From: Halichondria panicea
Taxonomy: Eukaryota > Porifera > Demospongiae > Suberitida > Halichondriidae
NCBI RefSeq assembly: GCF_963675165.1
Contig: NC_087390.1
Location: forward strand, 4,163,301-4,227,300
DNA length: 64,000 nt
Direction: 5' to 3'
The translations under genes were made by a program, and so were the position numbers. This document shows, piece by piece, positions 33,793 through 46,400 of this stretch (position 1 is its first letter; the number at the start of each line of letters is the position of its first letter). The notes beneath the pieces were generated by a model, which worked only from the letters and a program-made list of their open reading frames with translations, was not told the origin of the DNA and searched no databases.

Positions 33793-36700
33793 ATGAGGGA
33801 ATTCAAGCTAATTCTATTGCTGCTCTTCAGTGGGTGCATAATGCTTGCTGAAGCATCAGGGAGGTCTTTTTTAATTGACTATGAGAATGATACATTCCTC
33901 AAGGATGGTAAACCATACAGGTATAAGCACTACTAGTACTAGATGACCTATCGTTTAATTAATATGTATCTGTAGTACAATAATAATTATATCTGGCACT
34001 GTTTGTAAGTGTAAGTACACACACTATTAAGAGGCTATTCTGAGCAGTAGTGGTGGCAGGTGGCCGTATTTCAAGCCGAGTTTTTACAATGCTGACCTAG
34101 TTAGCGACTCGTGCATAACGAAAACAGCAAAGGTGACCGTGAATCAGAGAGCCAGATTAACGAGAGTCAACAATAAGTGTTCAGGAAAAGTTGGCCATGC
34201 TGCATGTACTGAATAGACTATTTGCTACGCAGGATTCTGAAGAGCCTGCAACAGCCTTCAATATAAGTATTAGTCTGTAAGAGTACATGCATGTGGCCAA
34301 AACTCGAGACGAAGCTTTAGTTGCAAACAAACGTGGCTAGAAACATGTACAGTCATGTAAAAGCTCTTACTTCTCGCATTGCAACTGTAGATATACACAC
34401 AGCTAGAATACACACAGAGGATCCGGAGGTACGACACGCGGTCAGACTAGTCAAAAGTAATGATTGAATATCATTCAAGACTGTGCATTGTGATTTGATA
34501 GAGGTGTTTTGGAGCGTATCTTTCACACTTGGAAATTTCTAGATTAATGTGCTTAGATTAATGTGCTTAGTGCTGATATTCAACCACCTTATTAGAGTGT
34601 TCAAATATTAAATGTTCTTTGTCTGCATTCAGGATAGGATCACTGGCAATCTGAGCCCTAGTAACTTGTAAAACTCCTAATTTACTCTACTGGCCTAGCT
34701 ACATGATATTATTTGCTAAATGCCTCTTTCGATTGCGATATTGCGAAGTTTCGCATAAATCACAATCCAAAGATCGAGTGAGTATGCGCACGGAATTTCC
34801 CGGTCCATGTAGCTGTAATGCGCTTGTGTAAGAGGTCCGACAACCATGCGCCTAGCATTATTTTTTGCTGAATTCAACATTTTCATTAATTGCCTTTAGA
34901 GGTACGTGTTGCACTCCTCTTAGACTTAAATTAATAGTCCTCTATCTTGTATCCTTGGTGTGCATGCGCAAGCGAGGTATACGGTGTGTGTTTGTGTGTC
35001 TGTGTGTAGACTGTAACAGCTGCTCAAGGATCAATAAAGTGCAAGTGAGGGTTTCTATAGGCTTCTAGTCATGTTTTCTTGCATTCGTATTCGTGGATTT
35101 GCAAAATAAAGCTTTGTTCTCGAGTTATGCCTAGTTTTGCTTATTTGGAATGCCATTGCAGCCTTTTCAGAAGAGTCTGTAGCAAAACTTGTTCACCGAG
35201 TGTTGCTACACTACTTAGTAGTTAGCTCTGCACTAGAACGCTAGCTATTGGTAGCTGCAAGAGTGAGAAGAGAGCTGCAAGGCTCTGCTGACTTGCAGCC
35301 ATTAATTTTAGACTTGAACTTTTGGTATCGATCGTTTTTAACAACAATTAATCATCGTCGATCATTACTCACTCTTTGAGTTTCCCTGTGATTCTGGATT
35401 CTACATGCAGCAAACTTAAAAATGTTCATCATGATAATTATAATCAATGTGTGTAAAAGCTAGCTATTAGTAGCTTTATGTAGCTTTGGCACCTCCACCG
35501 AGGCATCAGCACCCACGGTGCTTTTATTAGGTCTATACTTTAGCAATAGGAGTGCTAACTCTCTCAATAACATTTGTAAAGGCAAGTTTTATGAAACGCT
35601 AGTTCAGCAACAATTAATGCTAGGCGCACGATGGTCGGACCTCCTCTGTAATAATATCGTGCTATGCTTTGCATGGAATTCACAATAGTTTTAAATGTGT
35701 CATTCGATCAGCCTCGCATTCGAAACGTGTCAAAATTAGAATGAACTTTGTGCACCACTGCATTAGAAAATCGCTATTGGGTATAATGATGTTACCACGA
35801 TCGCCATCAGCTTAGTTTTTGTTTTTGTAGGGTGCTAAAATAGCTCTTAAAAAGCTGATCATGATTTACCTCCACACAGATATATTTCTGGCAGTATGCA
35901 CTACAGCCGAGTACCACCGTTTTATTGGAGAGATCGATTGCAAAAATTTGTTGCTGCTGGATTAACTGCTGTTCAAACGTATGTTCCATGGAACTTCCAC
36001 GAAGTAAAATCAGGAGAGTACAACTTTGAGGGTGATAAGGATCTTGTTAGTTTCATTACATTGGCTCAGAATGAAGGATTGGATGTTATTCTTCGTGCCG
36101 GGCCCTACATCTGTGCTGAATGGGAAATGGGAGGCCTTCCAAGTTGGCTACTCATGAATAAAGGGATCCGTCTTCGTACCTCAGACCCAGTCTACTTGTT
36201 GCATGTTGATCGTTGGATGTCGGTGCTCTTAGGTGAGATTAAACCACTACTATATGAGAACGGGGGTCCCATAATAAGTGTTCAGGTGGAGAATGAATAT
36301 GGTAGCTACTTTGCATGCGATGGAGACTATCTAAGCCACCTTCATGATGTGTTCAGGATGCACCTAGGGCAAAATGTGGTGCTTTTCACAACGGATGGTG
36401 ACAATGAAGGTGACCTTAAATGTGGTACCAACACCTCATTGTTTTATGCTACAGTAGACTTTGGGATTACATCTGATCCAGCAAAAAACTTTGCTCCGCA
36501 AAGAGCTATTCAACCACATGGTCCTCTCGTAAACTCTGAGTTCTATACAGGCTGGCTAGACTTCTGGGGTAAACCACACTCAAGAAGAGACTCGACAGCT
36601 GTTGCAAAATCTCTTGATGCTATTCTCACTCTCAACGCTTCTGTTAATATGTATATGTTCATTGGTGGAACTAATTTTGCATTTTGGAATGGTGCCGATG

Positions 36701-37668
36701 TTTCAAATGCATTTTTACCTGTTCCCACAAGTTATGACTATGATGCTCCTTTAACGGAAGCCGGCGATCCTTGGCAGAAATATATGGCTATCAGAGATGT
36801 AATTAAGAAGTATCATGAAGTGCCATCTACTATTCCACCTTCAACTCCAAAATCAGAGTACGGTTCAAAGATCAATCCAGATGGTGTAGCTTCATTGTGG
36901 GTCGCCACCGATTTGTATCTCACCCAGCTGGAAGGAACGGATCCATACCCAATAGAGAGTTTAGGCGAAAACTTTGGATTTGTTTTGTATTCGCACACAT
37001 TCTCAAGCTCTGAAGCTGAACATGGTGATCTAATTATACATGGATGCCATGATCGTGCATCTGTATATATTCGACCAGGTCCAGCATATCACCACACACT
37101 TGTTGGTATGGGAATGCGTGAAGGACCTGTTAGCAGTGATGTAAAGATAGCTAACCTTACACTACCTGATAGCACAGCAGGACCACCGCTAACAATGTTC
37201 ATATTGGTTGAAAACATGGGCAGATTAAACTACGGTACTTATATCAATGACTCAAAAGGCATCCTTGGAAGTGTTGAGTTTAATGGACAATCCTTAGAAG
37301 GGTGGGTGTCCAGTGCAATACCAATGCATGAAGTTGAAGGACTAGTTCCGTTTGATCCAGTAGGTAAAGATGATCTACCTAAAAGTGCTGTTTTCTATCG
37401 GTTTTCTTTCGTGATTGCAGGTCAAGCAAACGACACCTTTCTTAGTGTTGACAATTGGGGCAAGGGAGTCGCTTTTGTTAACGGCTTTAATATTGGTCGA
37501 TATTGGCCTAAAGTAGGGCCGCAAAGGACGCTGTTTATCCCTGCTAACATCCTGAAGTCCAATAGCATGAACAATGTTATACTTTTCGAAATCGATGCTG
37601 CCCCATGCAATGGCCAAGACAACACTAACTGTACCATATCGTTTTCCACTACTCCAAATATCGGCTAA
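33793..37668 (+). CDS. GLB1: Lysosomal beta-galactosidase (GH35)
   Basis: Two exons, 33793-33920 and 35880-37668, join within an arginine codon and encode 638 residues (human GLB1 has 677). Family role: removes terminal beta-galactose from gangliosides, keratan sulphate and glycoproteins in the lysosome. Residues 1-21 form a signal peptide (LILLLLFSG core). The TIM-barrel motifs RYISGSMHYSR, AGPYICAEWEMGGLPSWL, VQVENEYGSYFACD (acid/base E182) and PLVNSEFYTGWLDFWG (nucleophile E263) are intact, followed by MFIGGTNFAFWNGA and YDYDAPLTEAG. The C-terminal jelly-roll region has LLVENMGR-like ILVENMGRLNYG and WGKGVAFVNGFNIGRYW. No truncation is seen. The 2-kb intron holds a foldback element with a repeat nested in it. 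Confidence 0.96.
34225..34440 (+). repeat. Repeat family S, 3' fragment
   Basis: It contains AGGATTCTGAAGAGCCTGCAACAGCCTTC and ACTCGAGACGAAGCTTTAG, the 3' part of the family, in the first intron of the beta-galactosidase gene. Confidence 0.6.
34831..35647. mobile_element. Foldback element with a nested family-S insertion
   Basis: The outer arms start AGAGGTCCGACAACCATGCG (34831) and end in the complement, CGCACGATGGTCGGACCTCC (to 35647), with about 65 bp of arm including AATTGCCTTTA. A full minus-strand family-S repeat (34960-35525) occupies the loop. Without the insertion the element would be about 250 bp. A related hairpin with the same GAGGTCCGAC ends is at 54250-54380. Confidence 0.8.
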
Positions 37669-40102
37669 TTACATGACTGTATAGAACTCAGACGAGAATA
37701 CTTATCCTCATGGGTGTCAGTACGTGTTGGTTTAACAATTAGGTGTTGTGACACTACTGTAGTAGAAACATAATGTATTACATGCATTGTACCCATTACT
37801 ACATACATGTGTACTGTTGTATGTACGTATATACATGTAGTATGACTGTGGAAAAAATTATGTTGTAATAATTATGACATGACTCTATTATAATTTATAG
37901 TCACAGAACATAACAAGGAAAAGTGATTTGCAAAGTGCAAAAATACATGCAATGTTCACCCCTCTCCCAGCTAGGCCCTCTTGTTTCTCGATCCCCTATC
38001 CCTTCTTAATTCCTATCCTGTGCTCCCGTCTCCTTAATTTTCTTCCCACTCTTCCATCTCTCGTTTCTCGAAGTTGCTGCTGAACATCTGCATTAGACAA
38101 CGAATACATAGAATATCTTCCTCATGCACCCCCTGGTATACGTAGCTTTGTTTCAGTGACAGCTACCAGTTTATGTAATCAGGTGACACTGTACATATTA
38201 GCATAACTTATTGTCGATCATTTAATCCATGCTAGTTTAGGCAATTAATTATGTTATGTCCACTATCTGATATAGAGGGCCATGAATAAATGTATATGGG
38301 TAGATGCGCCATGTTGATAGTATCTTAGTATCTATTTACCCACGGCCACACAATCACCATTTAATAATTATCCATGGACGATATTAAATCTTTGCTGCAC
38401 TGTCCTAGCATGCATGTGCATATAATCTTCCTCATGCACTGATCAACAGATTCTAACGAGTGAGTGTTTCAGTACGTACCACAGTGTTATGTCTTGCGGC
38501 AGCACTCCTGCTTGCAGCGATCCTGTTTTGCTCAAAAAAGAGTTAATGTACCGTATTGAGGGTTTTATTAGCAGTGAGCGTGGTGATTTTCGAAATTTGT
38601 TTTTGTTGATTATGCATGAATTACTAATAAATTACTACATGTATTAATAACAGACTTACACCTTATTGCACGAGAGCACCAAATTGTATATCCGCTAATT
38701 GTGGCGAAAATATAATTTGGCCGCCCCTGAAATTAACATTTTAGGTTTAAAGAGACACTAGTCTGTACTTAGAAGTATAGTAGTCTGGCAAGAGATAAAG
38801 TATTTATAATTATACAGTATTACTAGAATGTTTTGCGAGCATCACGCAAACATAATTATGCAAACTTTGCGAGGGTTGATCAATTCGCAACAATAAAACT
38901 AAAACCCGGCCTCGGCGTTAATTTGAGGTTTAAGTGAGTCTTCAGCCTCGAGTCAAAACCGCATGTACATCTAGGCCAACGTCAGGTTCCAGCTTTTTAG
39001 CGTCTTTGCTTTTATTCGACAACGAAGCTTTAACATAAAAATCTGCCAAATTTAAAACTACTACCTTGTTGTGTTGAGGCTATCCACGGTATAAACACAT
39101 GCAGTGCTATATATCGCCTCAGTATACACAGAGACAGACAGACAGACAGACTGACCAACTACTTAACCTGGGGCGCCGCGGTGCGCCTCGGGTTAATAAG
39201 TACTGGTAAATACACACAATCCTTACCAGAATGCAATAGTTAGATCGAAAAGGGTCAAATTTTCTGCTGATTTGGCTCATACGCAAAGGTTTTTATCACC
39301 CACAAATATTCAGTAACCCAAGTTCGAACCTGGACCTCTGGCCTATATGAGCGAAGCATGACTGCACACACGTAAATTATAATTATAAGTATACTTGGTC
39401 ACAAAACTTTCCCATACTAAAAAATGATTGCGTGAACGTAACTGGCGAAGTGATCAATAATTAATTAATTAATTTTGTCTAGCACGCACATTATGACTGC
39501 ATGTGACTGGATAATGAGTGTGGCATTGTCCAGTATACACAATGTGAAAACCATATATGAAAAAAGCCAGGGCCATACATGCACCATGCTATTGTCACAT
39601 GATTTCTCATGATTGGCAAATTTACAGTTTTCATACATGCAGCTTAATTATTGTGTTTGTGTGCCGACGCAGGATTCTTTGCCAAGGTGGGTTGATTAAA
39701 TAATTATCATTCATGGCTATAGATAATTATGTGTAAATAATTATATTTATGTGGCCGTGCGTGCGCAGCAGGGGTAGAGTGTTTAGTGTGTGAGTGTGCA
39801 TAAAAATGAGCTGTTTGAGCGAACTAGACACTTGTATATGGACTGCTTTAACTACTAAGGAGACGGTGGTTGAAAAATAATAGGCTACTAGACTAGCTGC
39901 TAGTTAAAACGTGTAGGCGATCTTCGAAGGCGACATAATCATTGCTTTCTAGATTCACAATAATTCCCCATAATACAGTGTGGTCAAAAGTTATAATCTG
40001 TTTGCCGCAGTTCCCGCGATGAAGATCAACGCACAGCGTGAATGCTCTATGAATATCTTGTTATTATCTTCTGTCATTTACAGATTGAATAAAGTCGAAA
40101 AA
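37669..40102. other. Intergenic region between the beta-galactosidase and TRIM-NHL genes
   Basis: It contains an inverted family-R fragment at 38985-39195, with (CAGA)n and GGCGCCGCGGTGCGCCTCGGGTTAAT. A B-box-like GTTCGAACCTGG at about 39322 lacks a cloverleaf. The stretch before 40103 ends in a TTTACAG acceptor at 40076-40083, so a 5' UTR exon of the TRIM gene probably lies here. Confidence 0.45.
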
Positions 40103-42139
40103 ATGTCTCATATTGAATGCTCTGTATGTAACAAAACCTTTCAAGAGCCAAAACTTCTTCCGTGCTTCCACACTTTCTGTAAAGTACCCTGCCTCGAGAG
40201 ACTAGTCGTCCAGGATTGTCGAGGACAGTCCCTTGCTTGCCCTGTCTGTCAACACCTTGTCCCCTTGCCAAACAGTGGAGTCGCTGGGCTGCAGCCCAAC
40301 TTATATGCTGAGAGTCTTCTAAAAGACCAGCTACATCTATTAGTGAGCAAGAAGAGCAAAAAACGCGACTGTGAAAACTGCCAAAAGGTTGCAGCAACGA
40401 AGTACTGCCAGCAATGCAAGAAATTTATGTGTGACAAGTGCATACAAATGCATCAGATGTGGGGAGATTTCAGTGACCACAAGCTGGCAGATGCAGACGA
40501 TACAAAAATTGATCAACAAGTAAATAATTGCAAAGAACACCGAGAAATTGAGGCCGAATATTTCTGTGAGACCTGTTCTGACTTGGTTTGTACCAAATGC
40601 ACAAATGATATGCACAAAGGCCACAAACATAACCTTATTAGTTCAGTTTATCCCAAGCACAAATTAGAACTAATTTCTAGCCTTAAGCCACTCCAAGAAG
40701 GCTTACACATTGTCCAGGAAGCCTTGGTTGCTTCAGATGATATGGTCAAAGCAATTAACGACCAAAAAACAACTATCGAAACAGATATCAATAAAGAAAT
40801 TGATCATCTAAAACATGTCTTACACCAGCGAGGAGTTGAGCTGTTAGCAAGTGTAAAGTCATATGCTGAGCAGAAGTTGCAGAAGATCGCTATACACAAA
40901 GATACAATCAAAATGACACAAGAAAAGATGAGCAGATGTTTAGAGTATACTGAGGCTGCTCTTAAGGTTGGAACAGAGGGTGAAGTATTGAGAATGAAGG
41001 CATCTACACTCAAAGGAATTGAGGAGATCACTGCAGAATTTGAACCGAACGCTACAAAGTTAAGCGCTGAAGCTGATCTACAGTGGTATCCAAACAATCA
41101 AGTTACTCAGGCTTGTCGAGAATTTGGAACTGTATTTTGCAACTCTATTGATGGCGAAGAAATCTACGATGATTTGGATTTCGAAATATCTTCCAATTCC
41201 GCTTACCAGGCAATGTCAAGAGGCAGTATAAAGAAACCAAGCCTCCCAACACCAGCTAGTGAGAAGCAAATTGTTAATGAAATGCCTCATTACAGTGCTG
41301 TTATCCCTTCACTTGAGACATTTCGTAAACCAGTAAAAGTAATAAGTGACCTGAGTGGGCCATTTGGAGTCACAAGCAACAGTCGAAGACAGTTGATTGT
41401 CACCGACAGTAGCAAAAATCAAGTTCTGATTATGACTGCAGATGGTCAGAAAATTGCGAGTTTTGGTAAACAAGGTTCAAAGAAATGCCAGTTTAAACAT
41501 CCTTGTGGATTGACTGTCGATCAAGATGACAATATATACGTTGTTGATACTAACAATCATCGTATACAGAAATTCTCCCCTGAAGGGAAATTTCTTGGCG
41601 CTGTTGGGAGCCCAGGAAATAACAAACTTCAATTTTCCTACCCAATTGGAATCTGTTTTAACGATACCACACGTCATCTCTATGTGTGCGATCAGGCAAA
41701 TAATCGAATTCAGGTCCTCAGTACAAATATGACGTTTGTTAGCAGTTTTGGTAGTCAAGGCAATGGTGATGGAGAGCTCATTTATCCGAAGAATGCTGCA
41801 TTTGATAGCTCCAACTTTTTGTATGTGACAGATTGCGGTAACAATCGAGTGCAAGTCTTCACAGCTGATGGGCAATATATACAATCGTTTAATGGCAAAG
41901 CAAGTGGTAAAGAGCTTGAAAAACCGTTTGCAATTACAGTTGATAGCAGCAACACCATATACGTTAGCGAATTGAAAAGACATTGTATCACTAAGTACAC
42001 AGCACAAGGGAAGTATGTTTCATCTTTTGGAAGAAACGGAACCGAAGAGGGTCTATTTAAGGACATTGGATGTTTGTATGCATACCATAGTGCGATTATT
42101 GCGTCAGACACTTCAAACAATAGGTTACAGATTTTTTAA
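40103..42139 (+). CDS. TRIM-NHL protein (RING, two B-boxes, coiled coil, NHL propeller)
   Basis: A single coding exon gives 678 residues from the methionine at 40103, which starts directly before the RING as in TRIM2/3/71 relatives. An upstream in-frame ATG at 40019 is possible, but a splice acceptor lies between them. The RING (about 6-50) has CSVC, CFHTFC and CPVC, fitting E3 ubiquitin ligase activity. B-box 1 (about 90-126) and B-box 2 (about 143-176) keep their Cys/His ligands. A helical region (about 180-330) is the coiled coil. Six NHL repeats (about 415-678) include NIYVVDTNNHRIQKF, LYVCDQANNRIQVL and LYVTDCGNNRVQVF and would bind RNA or protein. No filamin repeat is seen, unlike TRIM2/3/71. 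The exact orthologue is uncertain. Confidence 0.93.
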   Translation: MSHIECSVCNKTFQEPKLLPCFHTFCKVPCLERLVVQDCRGQSLACPVCQHLVPLPNSGVAGLQPNLYAESLLKDQLHLLVSKKSKKRDCENCQKVAATKYCQQCKKFMCDKCIQMHQMWGDFSDHKLADADDTKIDQQVNNCKEHREIEAEYFCETCSDLVCTKCTNDMHKGHKHNLISSVYPKHKLELISSLKPLQEGLHIVQEALVASDDMVKAINDQKTTIETDINKEIDHLKHVLHQRGVELLASVKSYAEQKLQKIAIHKDTIKMTQEKMSRCLEYTEAALKVGTEGEVLRMKASTLKGIEEITAEFEPNATKLSAEADLQWYPNNQVTQACREFGTVFCNSIDGEEIYDDLDFEISSNSAYQAMSRGSIKKPSLPTPASEKQIVNEMPHYSAVIPSLETFRKPVKVISDLSGPFGVTSNSRRQLIVTDSSKNQVLIMTADGQKIASFGKQGSKKCQFKHPCGLTVDQDDNIYVVDTNNHRIQKFSPEGKFLGAVGSPGNNKLQFSYPIGICFNDTTRHLYVCDQANNRIQVLSTNMTFVSSFGSQGNGDGELIYPKNAAFDSSNFLYVTDCGNNRVQVFTADGQYIQSFNGKASGKELEKPFAITVDSSNTIYVSELKRHCITKYTAQGKYVSSFGRNGTEEGLFKDIGCLYAYHSAIIASDTSNNRLQIF

Positions 42140-43476
42140 TTATCGGTGTGTTGTCAAACAATAGATTACAATTATTGGTGTGTTGGTGTGGTAGATTTTT
42201 GTTTGTTATTGTCATTGTCATTGAGCCCTGTTTTGTGCTCTTTAGGTTGATTTTGTAGATCGTAATCTTGGCTATAATTATTATACATCATTAGCTATAC
42301 CACCTTATACGTAGCTAGGTTAGTATAATTTTATGGCTTTAATATATTGGTGGTGAGAAATAATATAATAATGAGAAATTTGAAGAGCATAACCATATCC
42401 TTTTTCGAGCAGTACGTGGCTTAATAAGCATAATTATAATCTACCATGCAACCCTACAATCATCGTAAAAAGCAGCGCCGCAGTATGGGAATCACAATAT
42501 AATTTATAACTATGGCTTTATAATGTAAATTAGACATTAAAGGCATAACACTACGTGTACGCACATTCTGTTAAGACACAATCATTATGCTTCTGATCAT
42601 GATAATTATAATTATAATATGCACGTTAATATATAAAAATGACATAATTATTATTTGACGCCCTGCTTTGCAGTATCACCAATTGTGTTGGTGAGCACGC
42701 GAAATATCAAACCGCTCAATTATCGATCACTTACTCTATAGCTAGAACGAAAAACAAAGCAGCATAGTATACATGTGCATATACACACAGTTGTAGAACA
42801 TTCTATAGATGTTTTTGTTGACCTGTTTATATTGGTATAAAGCTATAGGGATTATTGATACGCTAGACAAGACAGCTAGGATAGGCAACGAAAAACTATA
42901 ATACTGTTTTAGACAGGTTTGCTTAACCAAGTTTTTTGGTATAGAGCTATAAGGATTATTAGACAAGACAACTTATACCAATGGAAATCCCCCATGCATG
43001 CACCCCCACCCCCCAAATGAATTCCTGCATGGTGACTGTTAATTACAGAATGGTACATTGAGCATGAACAGTTTTTCTGCCAGGAAACTTATAATAGAGC
43101 TCAATCTAGCTAAACAAACAACAGGCAGCCGTAAGTACGTGCATGCAGCATGCAATCACACAACAAACAGGAAATTAAATTCATTAATGTTCAGTCGCAA
43201 AGGACTTTCAATACCATCTCAAGGATTTGCATGCATATGACAATATACTTTGTTTGCAGCTTAAGGTATCATTAAACAAGATAATTATAGAGGATGATAA
43301 AAAGATTCATGTGACCATGTTATTAGCTTGTTACTGGGTGATGTCAATAATTATGGGCTGTAATTGTTTTGAGATAAAAAGATAAATAATACACAACATT
43401 ATGGCCTAACTTCAATTATTTGAAAAACTAACAAAAAATAGGCAATGTCACTGTCACAATGATGCCACTGTAATAC
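42140..43476. other. Intergenic region between convergent genes
   Basis: AT-rich sequence between the 3' ends of the TRIM-NHL gene (plus) and the ANK-ZU5-death gene (minus). A short duplication (AGCTATARGGATTATT...AGACAAGACA) lies at about 42840-42970. No gene or RNA signal is seen. Confidence 0.5.
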
Positions 43477-46400
43477 TTAAAGTGACGAAATGGGAACTTG
43501 ATTGAGTATGGTAGGGGCAAGTTTGCATATATCAGCTGCTAGTTTGATGTCAGGTGTGGTCTGTCCTAAAGCTGCTTCAGCAAGTCTCCTGTAACTACCA
43601 CAAGCACTGTAAGCTTCCTTATTTAGCCACACTTCCAACATTTTATAAGCTTTCATTCCATAGTTCATTAATTCAACATTAGTCTTGATGCTGTTTCTCT
43701 CTTGCTCAGTGAGTCCCAGTGCAATAGAGAAGCTTAACCAATCGGGAATCAGCCGTGAGATGTCAATGAGATGAGCACTGGAACAGGGTTGGTTCAGCTG
43801 GTTAGGATGAACTCCCACCGTCTTTGCTATCCCGTTCACACTAGGACACTGCGTCGGTTTTATTGGACCTGTGACATATATTTGTACCATAATAATGATT
43901 AACATGGTTAATAATAGCATTCTTAACTTTGTTACAGAAACAACTATTATAATAGAGGACCGAAATGCTAAGCTCTCAACGTGAAATGCTTTAGAGCATG
44001 TCTCGTAACTAGAGGAATGAGTAACTAGTCTACATGTCAATGGTTATATAGGGCAATAATAACCTAGAAAGACGAAAGAAAGGTGTTACACTCACGGTCA
44101 AGGCAAGGCTTTCACATTTACCGGGATTAAGATCATAGTGGAGGCTAGATGGGTGTGCCCGTCCCCAGTCATAAAAGGGGGGAACGGGTTTCAAGTATTT
44201 GTTCTACTGCAGAAAATTATGTAGCACCAATCATAATTATTGCAGAGTGCTTACGAAATGCATTTCAGCACCAATAGTTGTTGGCTTCTCAGCCCCTCCC
44301 GCAGCAAGCTGAGCTCTGCGGTTACAGTCGCAGCCAAAATTAACGCTATTCATAGTTAGTACGCAATGCAGAGAAATGCTTGATGCGCTTAAAACCCGTA
44401 CCCCTCTTTTATAGCTGAGGACGGGCTAACGCGCCCATCTAAGCAGAGTTAACAAAAAAGCCTTCATTACACAAGCCTTCACTATACTGACTCCATAATT
44501 ATAGAGTCATAATGAAGGTTAAGTGGTTTTAGTGCATATTATACGTATTAAAGCAACATACATGTAAGTAGCTACGTGAATACTACTACATGTATAAGGG
44601 CCGCCCATACACCTCGACCGCATGGAAGTGATACTCTAGTTTCATACTATACAGAGGTTAAGCTATTATAATGAAAGTACCGCGGATGCTGATGCTTCGG
44701 TGGAGGTACCAAAGCTATACGACATGAAGCTACTAAATCTACACGTAGCTATATTAATTGGTGCAAAAAGTGAGAAATGATCGACCATTACCGTAGCTAA
44801 AAAGAATCCCAAAAAGTCAAACCCATTGGCTGCTGCATGAAAAGGCTAAGTGCAGCTTTGCAGCTCTTTTCTCACTCTTGCAGCTACCAATACGATGTAG
44901 CTAGCGTTCTAGTGCAGAGCTAACTACAAGTAGAGTAGCACACTCGATAGAAAGTTTTAATGCGCACTGTTTTGAAAAGGCTGCGCAATGGCGATCCAAT
45001 TGCAAATTCACAAATTGCAATCCAAAAAAAACGAGGCTAGAAGTCTATAGAACTCTAGCTTGAAGTTCATTTATCATTGAGCAGTTGTAACAGTCAACAA
45101 ACAGACCGACAAACACTCCCGTATACCTCGCTGCGCATGCACACCCGCGGCATAATTATTGAGCCACCATATAATTATGTTGACTTTACCATGCAGACGT
45201 ACGAATTGCATATCCTTCAATAATAGCAACTTTCTGGTTTCGTGAACTCACTTTGAACTTCATTGAGGGCATGGATGCTTATAAGGAGACCAATGAACTC
45301 TTTCATTAATGTGGTTCCACTTTCAATCAGGTCCTCCAAAGCACGAGACTGCTCATATTGATCTGTAATACAAATGATACATACATGTACATGTGATTAT
45401 AGAAACTTTATAATAATGAAAGCACCGCAGGTGCTGATGCCTCGATGGAGGTGTCAAGCTACTATTAGCAATAGCTTTATACACTGCGACACACATTATA
45501 TCATGATCATTGAACCTTTTTGCATAAATTTTGCTGCATGAAGGCAGAATTCAGAATAACAGAAAAACTCAAAGAGTGGGTAATGATCGACCATGATTGT
45601 TGTTAAAAACGATCAATGCCAAAGTCCAAGTCTAAAATGAATACCAGGCTGCATCAGCAGAGCCTTGCAGCTCTCTTCTCACTCTTGCAGTAATGAACGT
45701 ACGTAGGTTTGTTGGAAATGTGAAGGGTATGTACTAGCTGCATGTACAGTGGAACCCATAACGAATTCTCCCACGAGAAGATCATCTAGCAAATACGGCC
45801 GAGGCAAGGCTTTCACATGCACTGGGACTATAAATATATTGTCATGTCAACATACAACGTATAGCATGGTGGCTGTACTATACATGTAGCAAATCAAAAT
45901 CCAAGAGAATGTGGCCAGAAGCCTAGTGCTTGTTGCATTACAACCATTGAGTAGTTATACAGCTTAACTTACTTTGACAGTGTTTGAGTTTAGCTTTAGC
46001 CACCTGACAGAGTTGGTGAGACAAAGCATCCATTTTGGCCAGACTGTCCTCCATATTGCATCGTATGGTCTCAATACTGCACCTAGCAACCATCTCCTGG
46101 GACACTCTCAGCACCTCCTGCACTTCTCTGTTGATGGCCTCTGTATGACGACTGAGAACTTCTAGTGAGAATGACGTGCTGCAGGAATTACATAATTTTT
46201 TATTATAAGCAAAGTTATTTACAAATTGCTCAACAAACAACCTAGAGGAAAAGAACACACATTACAACCTAACGAACACATAATTATTTGATGTACTGCA
46301 CTGCACTATCACCTTATGGCACTGGTCAACGACTCCATAAGAGAAGCAAATGTGTGTACTGACACACCCAGCTGTTTACTATGAACCTGACAGGCAATCC

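Noticed and set aside
39295-39375. Possible tRNA gene (GTTCGAACCTGG B-box-like motif)
   Set aside because: No acceptor stem or anticodon arm can be folded around it. A chance motif or a SINE remnant is more likely.
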